From positions 1 to 22,860 of the forward strand of contig JAHAAN010000024.1 in the NCBI GenBank assembly GCA_018376855.1: DNA of 22,860 bases. Reading direction: 5' to 3'. This DNA is from Clostridiales bacterium. Its GTDB lineage: Bacteria > Bacillota > Clostridia > Christensenellales > QALW01. The position numbers were made by a program, and so were the translations under genes. This document shows, in pieces, positions 1-7,092 of this stretch. Positions within the stretch are counted from its first letter, which is position 1. Each line of letters begins with the position of its first letter. The notes beneath the pieces were generated by a model. That model did not search any database. It was not told the DNA's origin and saw only the letters and a program-made list of their open reading frames with translations.

Positions 1-128
1 CTGTAATGGTAGGAACAGCTAATCTTTCCAATCCTATGGCTTGTCCGCAAATCGTTCGGGAATTAAGTGAATATGCTTGTGGGCAGGGAATCACAAAAAT
101 TTCCGAGCTGACAGGCGCATTGCTGTAA
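1..128 (+). CDS. pyrD: Dihydroorotate dehydrogenase, C-terminal fragment
   Basis: Only the last 41 codons lie in the window, read from position 3 to the TAA at 126-128. The peptide contains VMVGTANLSNP followed by a helix and ends ISELTGALL. This matches the end of class 1 dihydroorotate dehydrogenase, where a VGTAN-type loop binds the FMN phosphate and the protein closes with a short xELxGxL helix. The enzyme oxidises dihydroorotate to orotate in pyrimidine synthesis. A terminator follows at once, so this is probably the last gene of a pyrimidine operon lying to the left. The family call rests on the C-terminal motif only; the catalytic residues are outside the window. Confidence 0.8.
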   Translation, partial: VMVGTANLSNPMACPQIVRELSEYACGQGITKISELTGALL

Positions 129-176
129 AAAACAGCCCTGCTTTATTTATAAAAGGCGGGGTTGTTTTGTTTCCGT
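129..176 (+). terminator. Rho-independent terminator after pyrD
   Basis: AAAACAGCCCTGCTTT pairs with AAAGGCGGGGTTGTTTT through a stem containing G-T pairs and one bulged base. The 3' side is T-rich (TTGTTTTGTTT). It begins right after the pyrD stop codon and lies before the lysA promoter. Confidence 0.75.
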
Positions 177-190
177 AAAAACGAGGAAAG

Positions 191-220
191 TTGACATACG
201 TTGGCGTTTTGTGATATGAT
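191..220 (+). promoter_or_regulatory. Sigma-A promoter for lysA operon
   Basis: TTGACA (191-196) is a perfect -35 box and TATGAT (215-220) is a near-consensus -10 box, with an 18-base spacer. It lies after the pyrD terminator and about 60 bases before the lysA start, so it probably drives lysA and the genes behind it. Confidence 0.8.
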
Positions 221-281
221 ACATCCATATCAGATCCAAGCTGTTTTTAATTTGCAGAAAAAAGAAATGGAGATATAAAAT

Positions 282-1604
282 ATGGAACTGAAAAACGGAC
301 TTGCTGTTAATAATCAAAATCATCTGACAATTTCGGGCTGTGATTGTGTGGAGCTTGCTGAAAAATACGGAACTCCGCTTTACGTGATGAATGAGGAGCA
401 TATCCGTTTGCGCGCGCGGCAGTTAAAAGAGGCTATGGATCGCAGATGCAAAGGCGGGCGTGTTATGTTTGCGGCAAAGGCATTTATGAATAAAGCAATG
501 TGCCGCATTGCGTACAGCGAAGACTTGGGAATTGATGTAGTTTCAGGCGGAGAATTATATACTGCGCTGAGTGCTGGAATTCCGGCAAATATGATTGAGC
601 TGCACGGAAATAATAAAACGGAGGAAGAAATTGAATTAGCATTAGAAAATAATATCTATCGGATTATTATTGACGGTGCGGATGAGATTTCGCGCATTGA
701 AAAAGTTGCGCTTAGAACCAATAAAAAGAATATTCCGGTAGCGATCCGTCTGAGACCGGGCATAGATGCGCATACCTATCATGCTGTGCAGACAGCGAAT
801 ATGGATTGCAAATTTGGCTTAAGCGTGGCAAACGGCGAGGCAATGAAAGCCGCGCAATATTTGATTTCAAGTGAAATATTCGATTTTAAGGGAATTCACT
901 GCCATATTGGTTCCCAAATTTTTGAAACCTCTCCGTTTGCGGTTTTGGTGAAGCATTTTATGGATTTTGCATTGGAGCTTCGTGAGAAAACGGGGTATCT
1001 TATTCAGGACTTTAACTGCGGCGGCGGGTTTGGCGTGTGGTATGTAGAAGGCGATGAGCCAAAGGCGTTAAGCTCCTATATAGATTTGATTATGGATGAG
1101 CTGGAACGGCAATGTGCAGGAGCAAATTATCCTGTTCCGTTTATTACGATCGAACCGGGACGTTCCGTTGTGGGCGAGGCCGGCACCACGCTTTATACTG
1201 TGGGCGGAAAAAAAATCATTCCTGAAGTCCGTACCTATGTTTCGGTAGACGGAGGGATGTTTGATAATCCGCGCTGCGCACTGTATGAATCAAAGTATAC
1301 CTCCTTATGTGCAAACAAAATGGATCAGACACACGACATAACGGCGGCGATAGCCGGAAAATGCTGCGAATCCGGTGATATCATTACATGGGAAGGAACC
1401 CTGCCAGCATCAGTTGCGCAGGGGGACATTCTTGCAATTTTAACAACCGGTGCATATAATTATTCTATGGCAAGCAATTATAATCGAAACGGCATTCCTG
1501 CGGTTGTGCTGGTCAATCAAGGAAGCGCAGAATTGATCGTTCGCCGCCAGACCTATGCTGACATGGCGCAGAGGGATATTGTTCCGGAACGCTTGTTGAA
1601 ATAA
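282..1604 (+). CDS. lysA: Diaminopimelate decarboxylase
   Basis: This cytosolic PLP enzyme of the alanine-racemase fold III family converts meso-diaminopimelate to L-lysine. At 440 residues it has the usual length. The PLP lysine is K66 in VMFAAKAFMN. Other family motifs are GIHCHIGSQI, the glycine-rich FNCGGGFG, EPGRSVVGEAG and the active-site CCESGD segment near the C-terminus. The start is ATG 282, with GGAG at 269-272 nine bases upstream. A strong promoter lies at 191-220. The M50-ScpA gene starts 19 bases after its stop, so the two are probably co-transcribed. Confidence 0.95.
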   Translation: MELKNGLAVNNQNHLTISGCDCVELAEKYGTPLYVMNEEHIRLRARQLKEAMDRRCKGGRVMFAAKAFMNKAMCRIAYSEDLGIDVVSGGELYTALSAGIPANMIELHGNNKTEEEIELALENNIYRIIIDGADEISRIEKVALRTNKKNIPVAIRLRPGIDAHTYHAVQTANMDCKFGLSVANGEAMKAAQYLISSEIFDFKGIHCHIGSQIFETSPFAVLVKHFMDFALELREKTGYLIQDFNCGGGFGVWYVEGDEPKALSSYIDLIMDELERQCAGANYPVPFITIEPGRSVVGEAGTTLYTVGGKKIIPEVRTYVSVDGGMFDNPRCALYESKYTSLCANKMDQTHDITAAIAGKCCESGDIITWEGTLPASVAQGDILAILTTGAYNYSMASNYNRNGIPAVVLVNQGSAELIVRRQTYADMAQRDIVPERLLK

Positions 1605-1623
1605 GCCGGTTGGAGGAAACTTT

Positions 1624-2943
1624 ATGATTTTAGATTTATTGTGGGACTTTTCACTTGACAAGTTGTTTACTCTATTGCTGTTGATTCCCGCATTGCTGGT
1701 CAGCCTTTCTTTTCATGAGTTTGCGCATGCATACGCGGCTTATAAACAAGGGGACGGATATGCGAGAGCCTGCGGTCGAATGACGCTGAATCCTTTTAAG
1801 CATTTGGATCCGGTCGGTTTTTTGTGTTTGATATTGGCGGGATTCGGTTGGGCAAAACCGGTTCCGGTTGTACAGTCCAGCTTTAAAAACGGAAAAAAGA
1901 GTATTATAATCGTTTCTTTGGCGGGAATACTGATGAATATTTTACTGGCGTTTTTAGCCTTGAATATTCTGTATTTCTTAATCTATATATGCAATGCAAG
2001 TGATTTTATGTTCAATAACAGGATCGGATGGGCATTGTATCAGTTTTTTCGTTATTTTGTCAGCATCAATTTAACATTGGCGGTATTTAATCTGCTCCCG
2101 GTTCCTCCGCTTGACGGCTATAGGGTTGTTTCCGGGGTATTTGTAAATTATCGGAATCAATATACCTTTCAAAAATATGAACGTTATGGCTACTATGTTT
2201 TGCTTTTGCTTATGGTGACCGGTATTACCTCTAACATCATCGGTATTGCCGGAAATGGATTATATGATCTTATGGCGTTATTGCATTTGATCGGTAAATC
2301 TAAAATTGCAATAGAGGATATTTTTGTTTCGGATATCACGGAACAATATTTAGCATACCTTGATTCCGTGCATGAACTGGATATGGAGGCTGCGAGCGAT
2401 TTTTTAGCGACGGCTGCAACATTGTTGGAAATCAAATCTCGTTCGCTGCTGCCTAAACCGCCGGCGCCGGAAGATGAAGAAGATCCGGAACAAGTGTTGA
2501 TCCGGCGTTTAAAAGAATACCAAATGTTCAAGCAAAGCGCGCAGGAATTAAAGGATCAGGAAGAAACAAGAATAGGGGCATATTATAAACTGCCTCAGGA
2601 AATACATTATGATGAACGCTTTGAGATCACTGGAGTTTCTATGGAAATGCTGCTTGGAGCCTTACAGGATGTAATAAGCAGAGTTCAAAAGCGTACACTT
2701 CCGCCTGCCGTTCGTGAAATCAAGCGTGATTTGTTTTCTGTGAAGGACAAGATTTCATTGATTAGGCGCAGTCTCGGAAAACAAAAGCATCTACAGTTTC
2801 AGGAATTATTTCAGCGAGATACCTCTAAAAGCGAAGTCGTTACAACGTTTATGGCGCTGCTGGAGCTTTGGAAGCTGCATTTTCTTACAATCAGGCAGGA
2901 TGCGCTGTTTGGCGGAATTACAGTGAGCATTGTGGAGGAGTAA
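1624..2943 (+). CDS. Site-2 protease (M50) fused in frame to ScpA
   Basis: A single 439-residue frame carries two proteins that are normally separate neighbours. Residues 1 to about 215 are a membrane metalloprotease of the M50 family: the zinc motif HEFAH is at 31-35, the NLLPVPPLDG motif is at 156-165 with the third ligand D164, and several hydrophobic helices are present. Residues about 216-439 are the kleisin ScpA: HLIGKSKIAIEDI, then ITEQYLAYLDSV, then ELDMEAASDFL, a charged linker and the C-terminal winged helix (VVTTFMALLELWKL). ScpA bridges the SMC heads with ScpB. The usual ScpA start (FEGPLDLLLHLI) is only partly present, merging with the protease tail at GLYDLMALLHLIG (212-224). 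No stop codon separates the halves. An in-frame deletion joining neighbouring genes is the simplest origin. Domain identities are firm; whether the fusion is biological is not. Confidence 0.85.
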   Translation: MILDLLWDFSLDKLFTLLLLIPALLVSLSFHEFAHAYAAYKQGDGYARACGRMTLNPFKHLDPVGFLCLILAGFGWAKPVPVVQSSFKNGKKSIIIVSLAGILMNILLAFLALNILYFLIYICNASDFMFNNRIGWALYQFFRYFVSINLTLAVFNLLPVPPLDGYRVVSGVFVNYRNQYTFQKYERYGYYVLLLLMVTGITSNIIGIAGNGLYDLMALLHLIGKSKIAIEDIFVSDITEQYLAYLDSVHELDMEAASDFLATAATLLEIKSRSLLPKPPAPEDEEDPEQVLIRRLKEYQMFKQSAQELKDQEETRIGAYYKLPQEIHYDERFEITGVSMEMLLGALQDVISRVQKRTLPPAVREIKRDLFSVKDKISLIRRSLGKQKHLQFQELFQRDTSKSEVVTTFMALLELWKLHFLTIRQDALFGGITVSIVEE

Positions 2944-2946
2944 AGA

Positions 2947-3483
2947 GTGGAAAATGAAAAATTGTCCGGAGCTTTGGAAGCAATTTTATTTATTACAGGC
3001 GATCCTGTAGAGACAAAAGCTCTATGCACGGCTTTAGATGTAACGCCGCTTCAGCTTGCCGGCGTAGTAGAACGCTTACAAAAGAAGTATGATGGCGGCA
3101 GCGGTATTCAGCTACTTTCGTTCGGGGGAAGTGTTCAGCTTTGTTCTAATCCCGTCTATCGTGAAGAGGTGGAAGCCATGCTTAATCCGGTGCAGCGAAA
3201 AACGCTTTCGCAGGCAAGCCTTGAGGTTCTTTCCATTATTGCTTATAAACAACCTATTACAAGAGCGGAAATTGAGGAGATTCGCGGTGTAAAATGCGAT
3301 TATTCCGTAATGTGGCTTTTGCAGAAAGGGTTGATTGAAGAAGTAGGGCGCAAGGATACGATCGGCCGACCAATGCTGTTTGGCACTACGGATCTGTTTT
3401 TAAGGCATTTTGGCCTTTCCTCTATTTCTGAGCTTCCTGAACAAAGCCTTCCGATTGAGGACCCGATAGAGGAAACACAATAA
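2947..3483 (+). CDS. scpB: Segregation and condensation protein B
   Basis: ScpB dimerises and binds ScpA in the SMC-ScpAB condensin complex that compacts and segregates the chromosome. The 178-residue length and the segment LSQASLEVLSIIAYKQPITRAEIEEIRGV are typical. Two winged-helix domains can be placed at about 5-80 and 85-160, followed by an acidic tail. The start is GTG 2947, with a GGAGGAG site at 2934-2940 and only three bases after the upstream stop, so it is translationally linked to the M50-ScpA gene. Its presence and tight linkage support the ScpA call for the second half of that fusion. Confidence 0.93.
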   Translation: MENEKLSGALEAILFITGDPVETKALCTALDVTPLQLAGVVERLQKKYDGGSGIQLLSFGGSVQLCSNPVYREEVEAMLNPVQRKTLSQASLEVLSIIAYKQPITRAEIEEIRGVKCDYSVMWLLQKGLIEEVGRKDTIGRPMLFGTTDLFLRHFGLSSISELPEQSLPIEDPIEETQ

Positions 3484-3506
3484 TTTTCAGTTTTTTGATT
3501 AGGATG

Positions 3507-3551
3507 AAAAACACAGTGCACACTAAAATAAGGTGAGCGCTGTGTTTTTTT
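3507..3551 (+). terminator. Terminator-like hairpin overlapping the next gene's start
   Basis: AAAAACACAGTGC (3507-3519) pairs with GCGCTGTGTTTTT (3537-3549) over 13 bp with one G-T pair, followed by more T. The 17-base loop and the 3' arm hold the AGGTGAG site and both GTG start candidates of the downstream gene. It may terminate part of the scpAB transcripts, mask the ribosome binding site, or both. Confidence 0.6.
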
Positions 3552-4087
3552 ATATAATTTTAGCTCTAATTGTGTTGCTGATACTTTTTTGCATATTTTT
3601 TATGCAAATAAAACTGCACGTCTATTTAAACGGTTGGGATTGGCTGGCGGAGATAAAGATTGTGCTGTTCAGGCGTTTTGAGTATAGAATGTTAGGGGTT
3701 TATTTGGTTGGCCAGCGAAAAAAGATATATATTTTTAATAAACTAAAAAAACAGTCAAAAACTAAGAAAAAAACAGTGTCCCCTAAAAAGGCCCATAAGT
3801 TGCTATTACGGATACTAAAACTTGTGGCCATTGTGAATCCAAGACTTTTTATAAAAATCGGCTGTATAGACGCTGTAAGCACTGCTTTGGTCAGCGGAGT
3901 AATCACTGTAGCAGCATATTCGGTTTTTGCGTTTTTATCAGCAGCGCCGCGAATTTCAATTCAAACCGATTTTTATAATCCTTGTTTTATCTTTGAATTT
4001 ACCTGTATAATCCATTTAAAACTGACACATATTAAGCATACAATAAAAGAGACAAAGGAGCAAATAGATGGAAAAACATCCGATTGA
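3542..4087 (+). CDS. DUF2953 (YtfI-like) membrane protein
   Basis: This is a small protein with one N-terminal membrane helix (FFYIILALIVLLILFCIFF), a basic middle (KLKKQSKTKKK) and a second hydrophobic stretch (about 110-135). In sporulating Firmicutes a DUF2953 protein (YtfI in Bacillus) is encoded directly before ytfJ, and that arrangement is seen here. No biochemical role is established for the family. The start is uncertain. GTG 3542 follows AGGTGAG by four bases; GTG 3533 is in frame but lacks an upstream site. Later starts would destroy the membrane helix. The 3' end overlaps ytfJ by 20 bases, pointing to translational coupling. The call rests on context and topology rather than a sharp motif. 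Confidence 0.65.
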   Translation: MFFYIILALIVLLILFCIFFMQIKLHVYLNGWDWLAEIKIVLFRRFEYRMLGVYLVGQRKKIYIFNKLKKQSKTKKKTVSPKKAHKLLLRILKLVAIVNPRLFIKIGCIDAVSTALVSGVITVAAYSVFAFLSAAPRISIQTDFYNPCFIFEFTCIIHLKLTHIKHTIKETKEQIDGKTSD

Positions 4088-4505
4088 AAATATTATGAAC
4101 ACAACATTAGGTCATCTGAAAGAAATGACCGATGTAAACACAGTAGTTGGTTCTCCCGTATTTACCGATGAAGGAACCGTTGTTATTCCGATTTCTAAGG
4201 TTGGTTTTGGGTTTGTTGCAGGCGGAGGCGAGTACAGCGTAAGCGGAAATAAGCATACTTCAGAAGAAGAGCTTCCCTTTGCAGGCGGCGCAGGTGCTGG
4301 AGTTTCGGTTTCTCCCGATGGCTTCCTGGTTATTTCCGGGAAGGATATAAAATATCTGCCCGTGCAAAAAAATGAAACGCTTGATAAAATTTTTGCGGCG
4401 GTTCCGCAGATTTTGGAACAGATCAAAGGAATGTTTGAGCTTCCTTGTAAATGTGACGGCGAATACGGCGAAGAAGCGTATAATGTGCAGGAAACTGAGG
4501 AATAA
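4068..4505 (+). CDS. ytfJ: GerW-family sporulation protein YtfJ
   Basis: This is a 145-residue soluble protein with the YtfJ/GerW pattern: an N-terminal helix (HPIENIMNTTLGHLKEM), VNTVVGSPVFTDEGTVVIPISKVGFGFVAGGGEY, a glycine-rich stretch (FAGGAGAGVSVSPDGFLVI), then a C-terminal helix. In Bacillus the homologue is made in the forespore and is needed for normal germination. The family is found mainly in spore formers, and this is the best hint of lifestyle in the window. GGAG upstream in AAAGGAGCAAATAG supports ATG 4068. It overlaps the DUF2953 gene and is followed by a strong terminator. Confidence 0.9.
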   Translation: MEKHPIENIMNTTLGHLKEMTDVNTVVGSPVFTDEGTVVIPISKVGFGFVAGGGEYSVSGNKHTSEEELPFAGGAGAGVSVSPDGFLVISGKDIKYLPVQKNETLDKIFAAVPQILEQIKGMFELPCKCDGEYGEEAYNVQETEE

Positions 4506-4525
4506 TAGGCTTGTTCAGTAAACAG

Positions 4526-4554
4526 CCCGATGCTGAGTTGCGTCGGGTTTTTTT
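4526..4554 (+). terminator. Rho-independent terminator after ytfJ
   Basis: CCCGATGC pairs with GCGTCGGG (8 bp, one G-T pair) around a TGAGTT loop, followed directly by seven T. This is the clearest intrinsic terminator in the left third of the window and ends the lysA-to-ytfJ transcript. Confidence 0.9.
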
Positions 4555-4629
4555 GATTTAAAATTCGGCAAGGTAATCGCTTCAATACATTGTGATTTAA
4601 ACTTGCTTTGCACAGAAATGGAGACAAAA

Positions 4630-5336
4630 ATGAAACTCATAAGGAAGATGCTGACAACGGCGCTTTTATTTATGGTCATTGCGCTTAGTTTCCCGTATTC
4701 TGCTTCAGCGGGAGGAAGCGGTTACGTTTTAATTGAAGCCAGTGATAATCGGGTTATTTATGAAAGCAACGCACATCAAAAGCTGCCTATGGCAAGTACC
4801 ACAAAGGTAATGACGGCTATTATTGCTATTGAGAACGCACCTCTTGAAATGATCGTAACCGTTCCTGAAATTTGCACGCGCGTTGAGGGCTCCTCGATGT
4901 ATCTTCGTGCAGGAGACCGTTTAAGCGTTCGGGATTTACTTTATGGACTGATGCTTTCCAGCGGCAATGACGCAGCGCTTACTTTGGCATACACAATTGC
5001 TGGTTCTGTAGAAAACTTTACGGTTTTAATGAATGAAAAGGCAAGACAGCTTGGCGCAAATGATACTCATTTTCAAAATCCGCACGGACTTCACGATAAT
5101 GCGCACTATACAACCGCATATGATTTGGCTTTGATTTGTTCCTATGCTATGAAAAAAAGCTGCTTGCCACTTACAACGGTGCAAACGGAATTAAGATCGG
5201 TTTTACAAAAGCTGCCGGAAGATGCCTATGTGCATCGGCTAAGCGTAACGACCGCCAGCTGATCTGCGTGATTTTAAATGACGGCAACTGGTTCAACACA
5301 GCCGCAGGGTTATTTGATCGCGCATTTAAAGCTTAG
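4630..5336 (+). pseudogene. D-Ala-D-Ala carboxypeptidase, broken (DacF/DacB type)
   Basis: The start is ATG 4630, with GGAG six bases upstream, and a signal peptide (KLIRKMLTTALLFMVIALSFPYSASA). The penicillin-binding motifs SxxK (ASTTKVM) and SGN (SSGNDAA) are intact. The frame breaks at the seven-A run 5152-5158: frame 1 runs off to a TGA at 5260-5262. The true C-terminal half (LLATYNGANGIKIGFTKAAGRC to FDRAFKA) lies in another frame, ending at 5336. Beyond the frameshift, the roughly 30 residues normally found between the YAM helix and NKLL..YNG are missing, so a segment has been deleted. The third catalytic motif reads KIG rather than KTG. The family trims peptidoglycan stem peptides, and DacF/DacB act in spore cortex. 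As written, the product would be inactive. Confidence 0.85.
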
Positions 5337-5359
5337 TGCCGGGATATAGGTTGTTTATC

Positions 5360-5392
5360 CGCTGCGAAAGCATTTTACTTTCGCGGCGTTTC
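5360..5392 (+). terminator. Hairpin after the dac pseudogene
   Basis: CGCTGCGAAAG (5360-5370) pairs with CTTTCGCGGCG (5378-5388) over 11 bp with one G-T pair and a 7-base loop. Only three T follow, so termination may be weak. A possible promoter, TTTACT (5374-5379), 17 bases, TATACT (5397-5402), overlaps its 3' arm and could serve rluB. Confidence 0.55.
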
Positions 5393-5458
5393 ATTGTATA
5401 CTAATATTGTTGATTTTTGGCATATGAATAGTTTGCCAAAAGGAAGGATATTAAAATA

Positions 5459-6169
5459 ATGGAACGGCTACAAAAATTTATGGCAGCTTGCGGCGTTGCT
5501 TCAAGAAGAAAATGTGAAGAGATTATAAAAGAGGGGCGTGTTTCGGTTAACGGGATTCCCGTGCTTGAAATGGGGATACAAATTGATCCGGAAAAAGACT
5601 GCGTAACAGTGGATGGAACAAATATCAGAAAGCCTGAAAAAAAGATTGTAATTATGCTGAACAAGCCTGATTATGTCATGAGTACGGCGCATGATCCCGA
5701 GGGACGTGATACCGTTGTGCAGTTAGTGCCTTCCGAACAGCGGCTTTTTCCCGTAGGGCGATTGGATTACCATACGGAAGGACTTATTCTGCTTACAAAC
5801 GACGGTGAAATCGCATATCGGCTGACTCATCCTAAATACGAGATCGAAAAAGAATATGTTGCAGTGATTAAAGGGCGTCTTGAAAGGCGAGAACTTCTTA
5901 AGCTTCAAAGCGGTGTAGAGATAGACGGTGAGCTTACGGCTCCGGCTAAAGTTAAAATTGTAGGTCAAACGGAGCATACAACATCCGTCAGCATGATTAT
6001 TCATGAAGGCCGTAATCGCCAAATCCGAAAGATGTTGGAAGCTGTGGAAAAAGAAGTGCTGCAGCTAACGCGCATCCGTATGGGAGAGCTGTTTCTCGGC
6101 AAACTAAAACCGGGTGAATATCGCTTGCTGAACGGTTCCGAAATGGGCTTTCTTAATCAGCTTCGCTGA
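5459..6169 (+). CDS. rluB: RsuA/RluB-family pseudouridine synthase
   Basis: The enzyme isomerises a uridine in ribosomal RNA to pseudouridine. Residues 1-50 form an S4 RNA-binding domain (RLQKFMAACGVASRRKCEEIIKEGRV split across its helices). The catalytic motif GRLDYHTEGLILLTNDGE holds the nucleophile D103. The later EGRNRQIRKM and a basic C-terminal segment are also typical, and 236 residues is the normal length. ATG 5459 follows an AGGAAGGA site. In Bacillus the homologue (formerly ypuL) lies after dacB-spmA-spmB. Here spmA and spmB are absent. Assignment to RluB (23S rRNA) rather than RsuA (16S) rests on this neighbourhood. Confidence 0.9.
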   Translation: MERLQKFMAACGVASRRKCEEIIKEGRVSVNGIPVLEMGIQIDPEKDCVTVDGTNIRKPEKKIVIMLNKPDYVMSTAHDPEGRDTVVQLVPSEQRLFPVGRLDYHTEGLILLTNDGEIAYRLTHPKYEIEKEYVAVIKGRLERRELLKLQSGVEIDGELTAPAKVKIVGQTEHTTSVSMIIHEGRNRQIRKMLEAVEKEVLQLTRIRMGELFLGKLKPGEYRLLNGSEMGFLNQLR

Positions 6170-6184
6170 AAAAAGGAGATTGAC

Positions 6185-7084
6185 ATGAGGGAACAGATCG
6201 GGAGCTGTACTTTATGCGGAAGAAACTGTAATGCCCCGCGTGATTTGCAGAAAGGAAAGGGCTATTGCGGCTGCGGGGCGCTCATGCAAGTTTGCCTTGC
6301 AAAACCCCATTACGGAGAAGAACCGTGCCTTAGCGGTGAACGCGGTTCAGGAGCGGTGTTTTTCGGTGGCTGCGGGCTTGGCTGTGTATTTTGCCAAAAT
6401 CGGGAGATCAGCTCTGCGCCTTCTGGAAAGTATATTTTGCCTGCAAGGTTGGCAGAAATTTTTCAGGAACTGGAACAACGCGGTGTACATAATATAAATT
6501 TGGTGAATCCCACGCAGTATGTATATCAAATTGCAGAAGCGATCACGCTGTACAGACCTAAAGTTCCGATCGTATATAACAGCTCCGGTTATGACAGCGC
6601 TCGGGCGCTGGATTGTATGAAAGGTCTTATAGACATTTATCTTCCTGATTTTAAGTTTTTTACGTCCGCCAGAGCAGCGCGCTATCTGCACGCGCCTAAT
6701 TATCCTTATGTTGCGCAGAACGCATTGCTGCAGATGCATGAGCAGCAGCCGAAAAATGTATTTGCTTCTGATGGCGTAATGAAAAAGGGGCTTATGATTC
6801 GGCATTTAGTGCTGCCGTGCAATTTAGATGAAACCCGCAAGGTGCTCATGTGGATTGCAGAGCGGCTTGGAACGGACACAATGATCAGTTTAATGGGGCA
6901 ATATGTTCCTATGGGAGAGGTTTGCGATAAACGCTATATTGAAATCAACCGAGTTCTGACTGCGCGGGAATATCATACGGCGCAAAAGCTGCTTTTAGAT
7001 TTTGGCTTCAAAAATGGTTTTTTTCAATGTCGTTCTTCTGCGGAAAAAAGGTGGATTCCGAATTTCAATTTGGAGGGAGTATAG
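6185..7084 (+). CDS. PflX-like radical SAM protein
   Basis: This 299-residue protein belongs to the group related to pyruvate formate-lyase activating enzymes (COG1313). The 4Fe-4S motif CxxxCxxC is C63, C67 and C70 in GGCGLGCVFCQN. The N-terminus has further cysteines in CTLCGRNC and YCGCG that may bind a second metal centre. The EEPCLSGERGSGAVFF segment is typical of the group. The substrate is unknown for this subgroup, and no pfl gene is next to it. The start is ATG 6185 with AAAGGAG upstream, 15 bases after rluB. Its end lies just before the cggR start, so cggR may be read from the same transcript. Confidence 0.85.
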   Translation: MREQIGSCTLCGRNCNAPRDLQKGKGYCGCGALMQVCLAKPHYGEEPCLSGERGSGAVFFGGCGLGCVFCQNREISSAPSGKYILPARLAEIFQELEQRGVHNINLVNPTQYVYQIAEAITLYRPKVPIVYNSSGYDSARALDCMKGLIDIYLPDFKFFTSARAARYLHAPNYPYVAQNALLQMHEQQPKNVFASDGVMKKGLMIRHLVLPCNLDETRKVLMWIAERLGTDTMISLMGQYVPMGEVCDKRYIEINRVLTAREYHTAQKLLLDFGFKNGFFQCRSSAEKRWIPNFNLEGV

Positions 7085-7092
7085 CTATCTGT

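Noticed and set aside
5152..5159. Transcriptional slippage on seven A as a way to make an intact carboxypeptidase
   Set aside because: One extra A would restore the frame, but about 30 family residues would still be missing and KTG would still be KIG.
7027..7092. Upstream in-frame start for cggR
   Set aside because: The extra 22 residues overlap the radical SAM gene, have no ribosome binding site and do not resemble CggR, which begins near MNTVELI.
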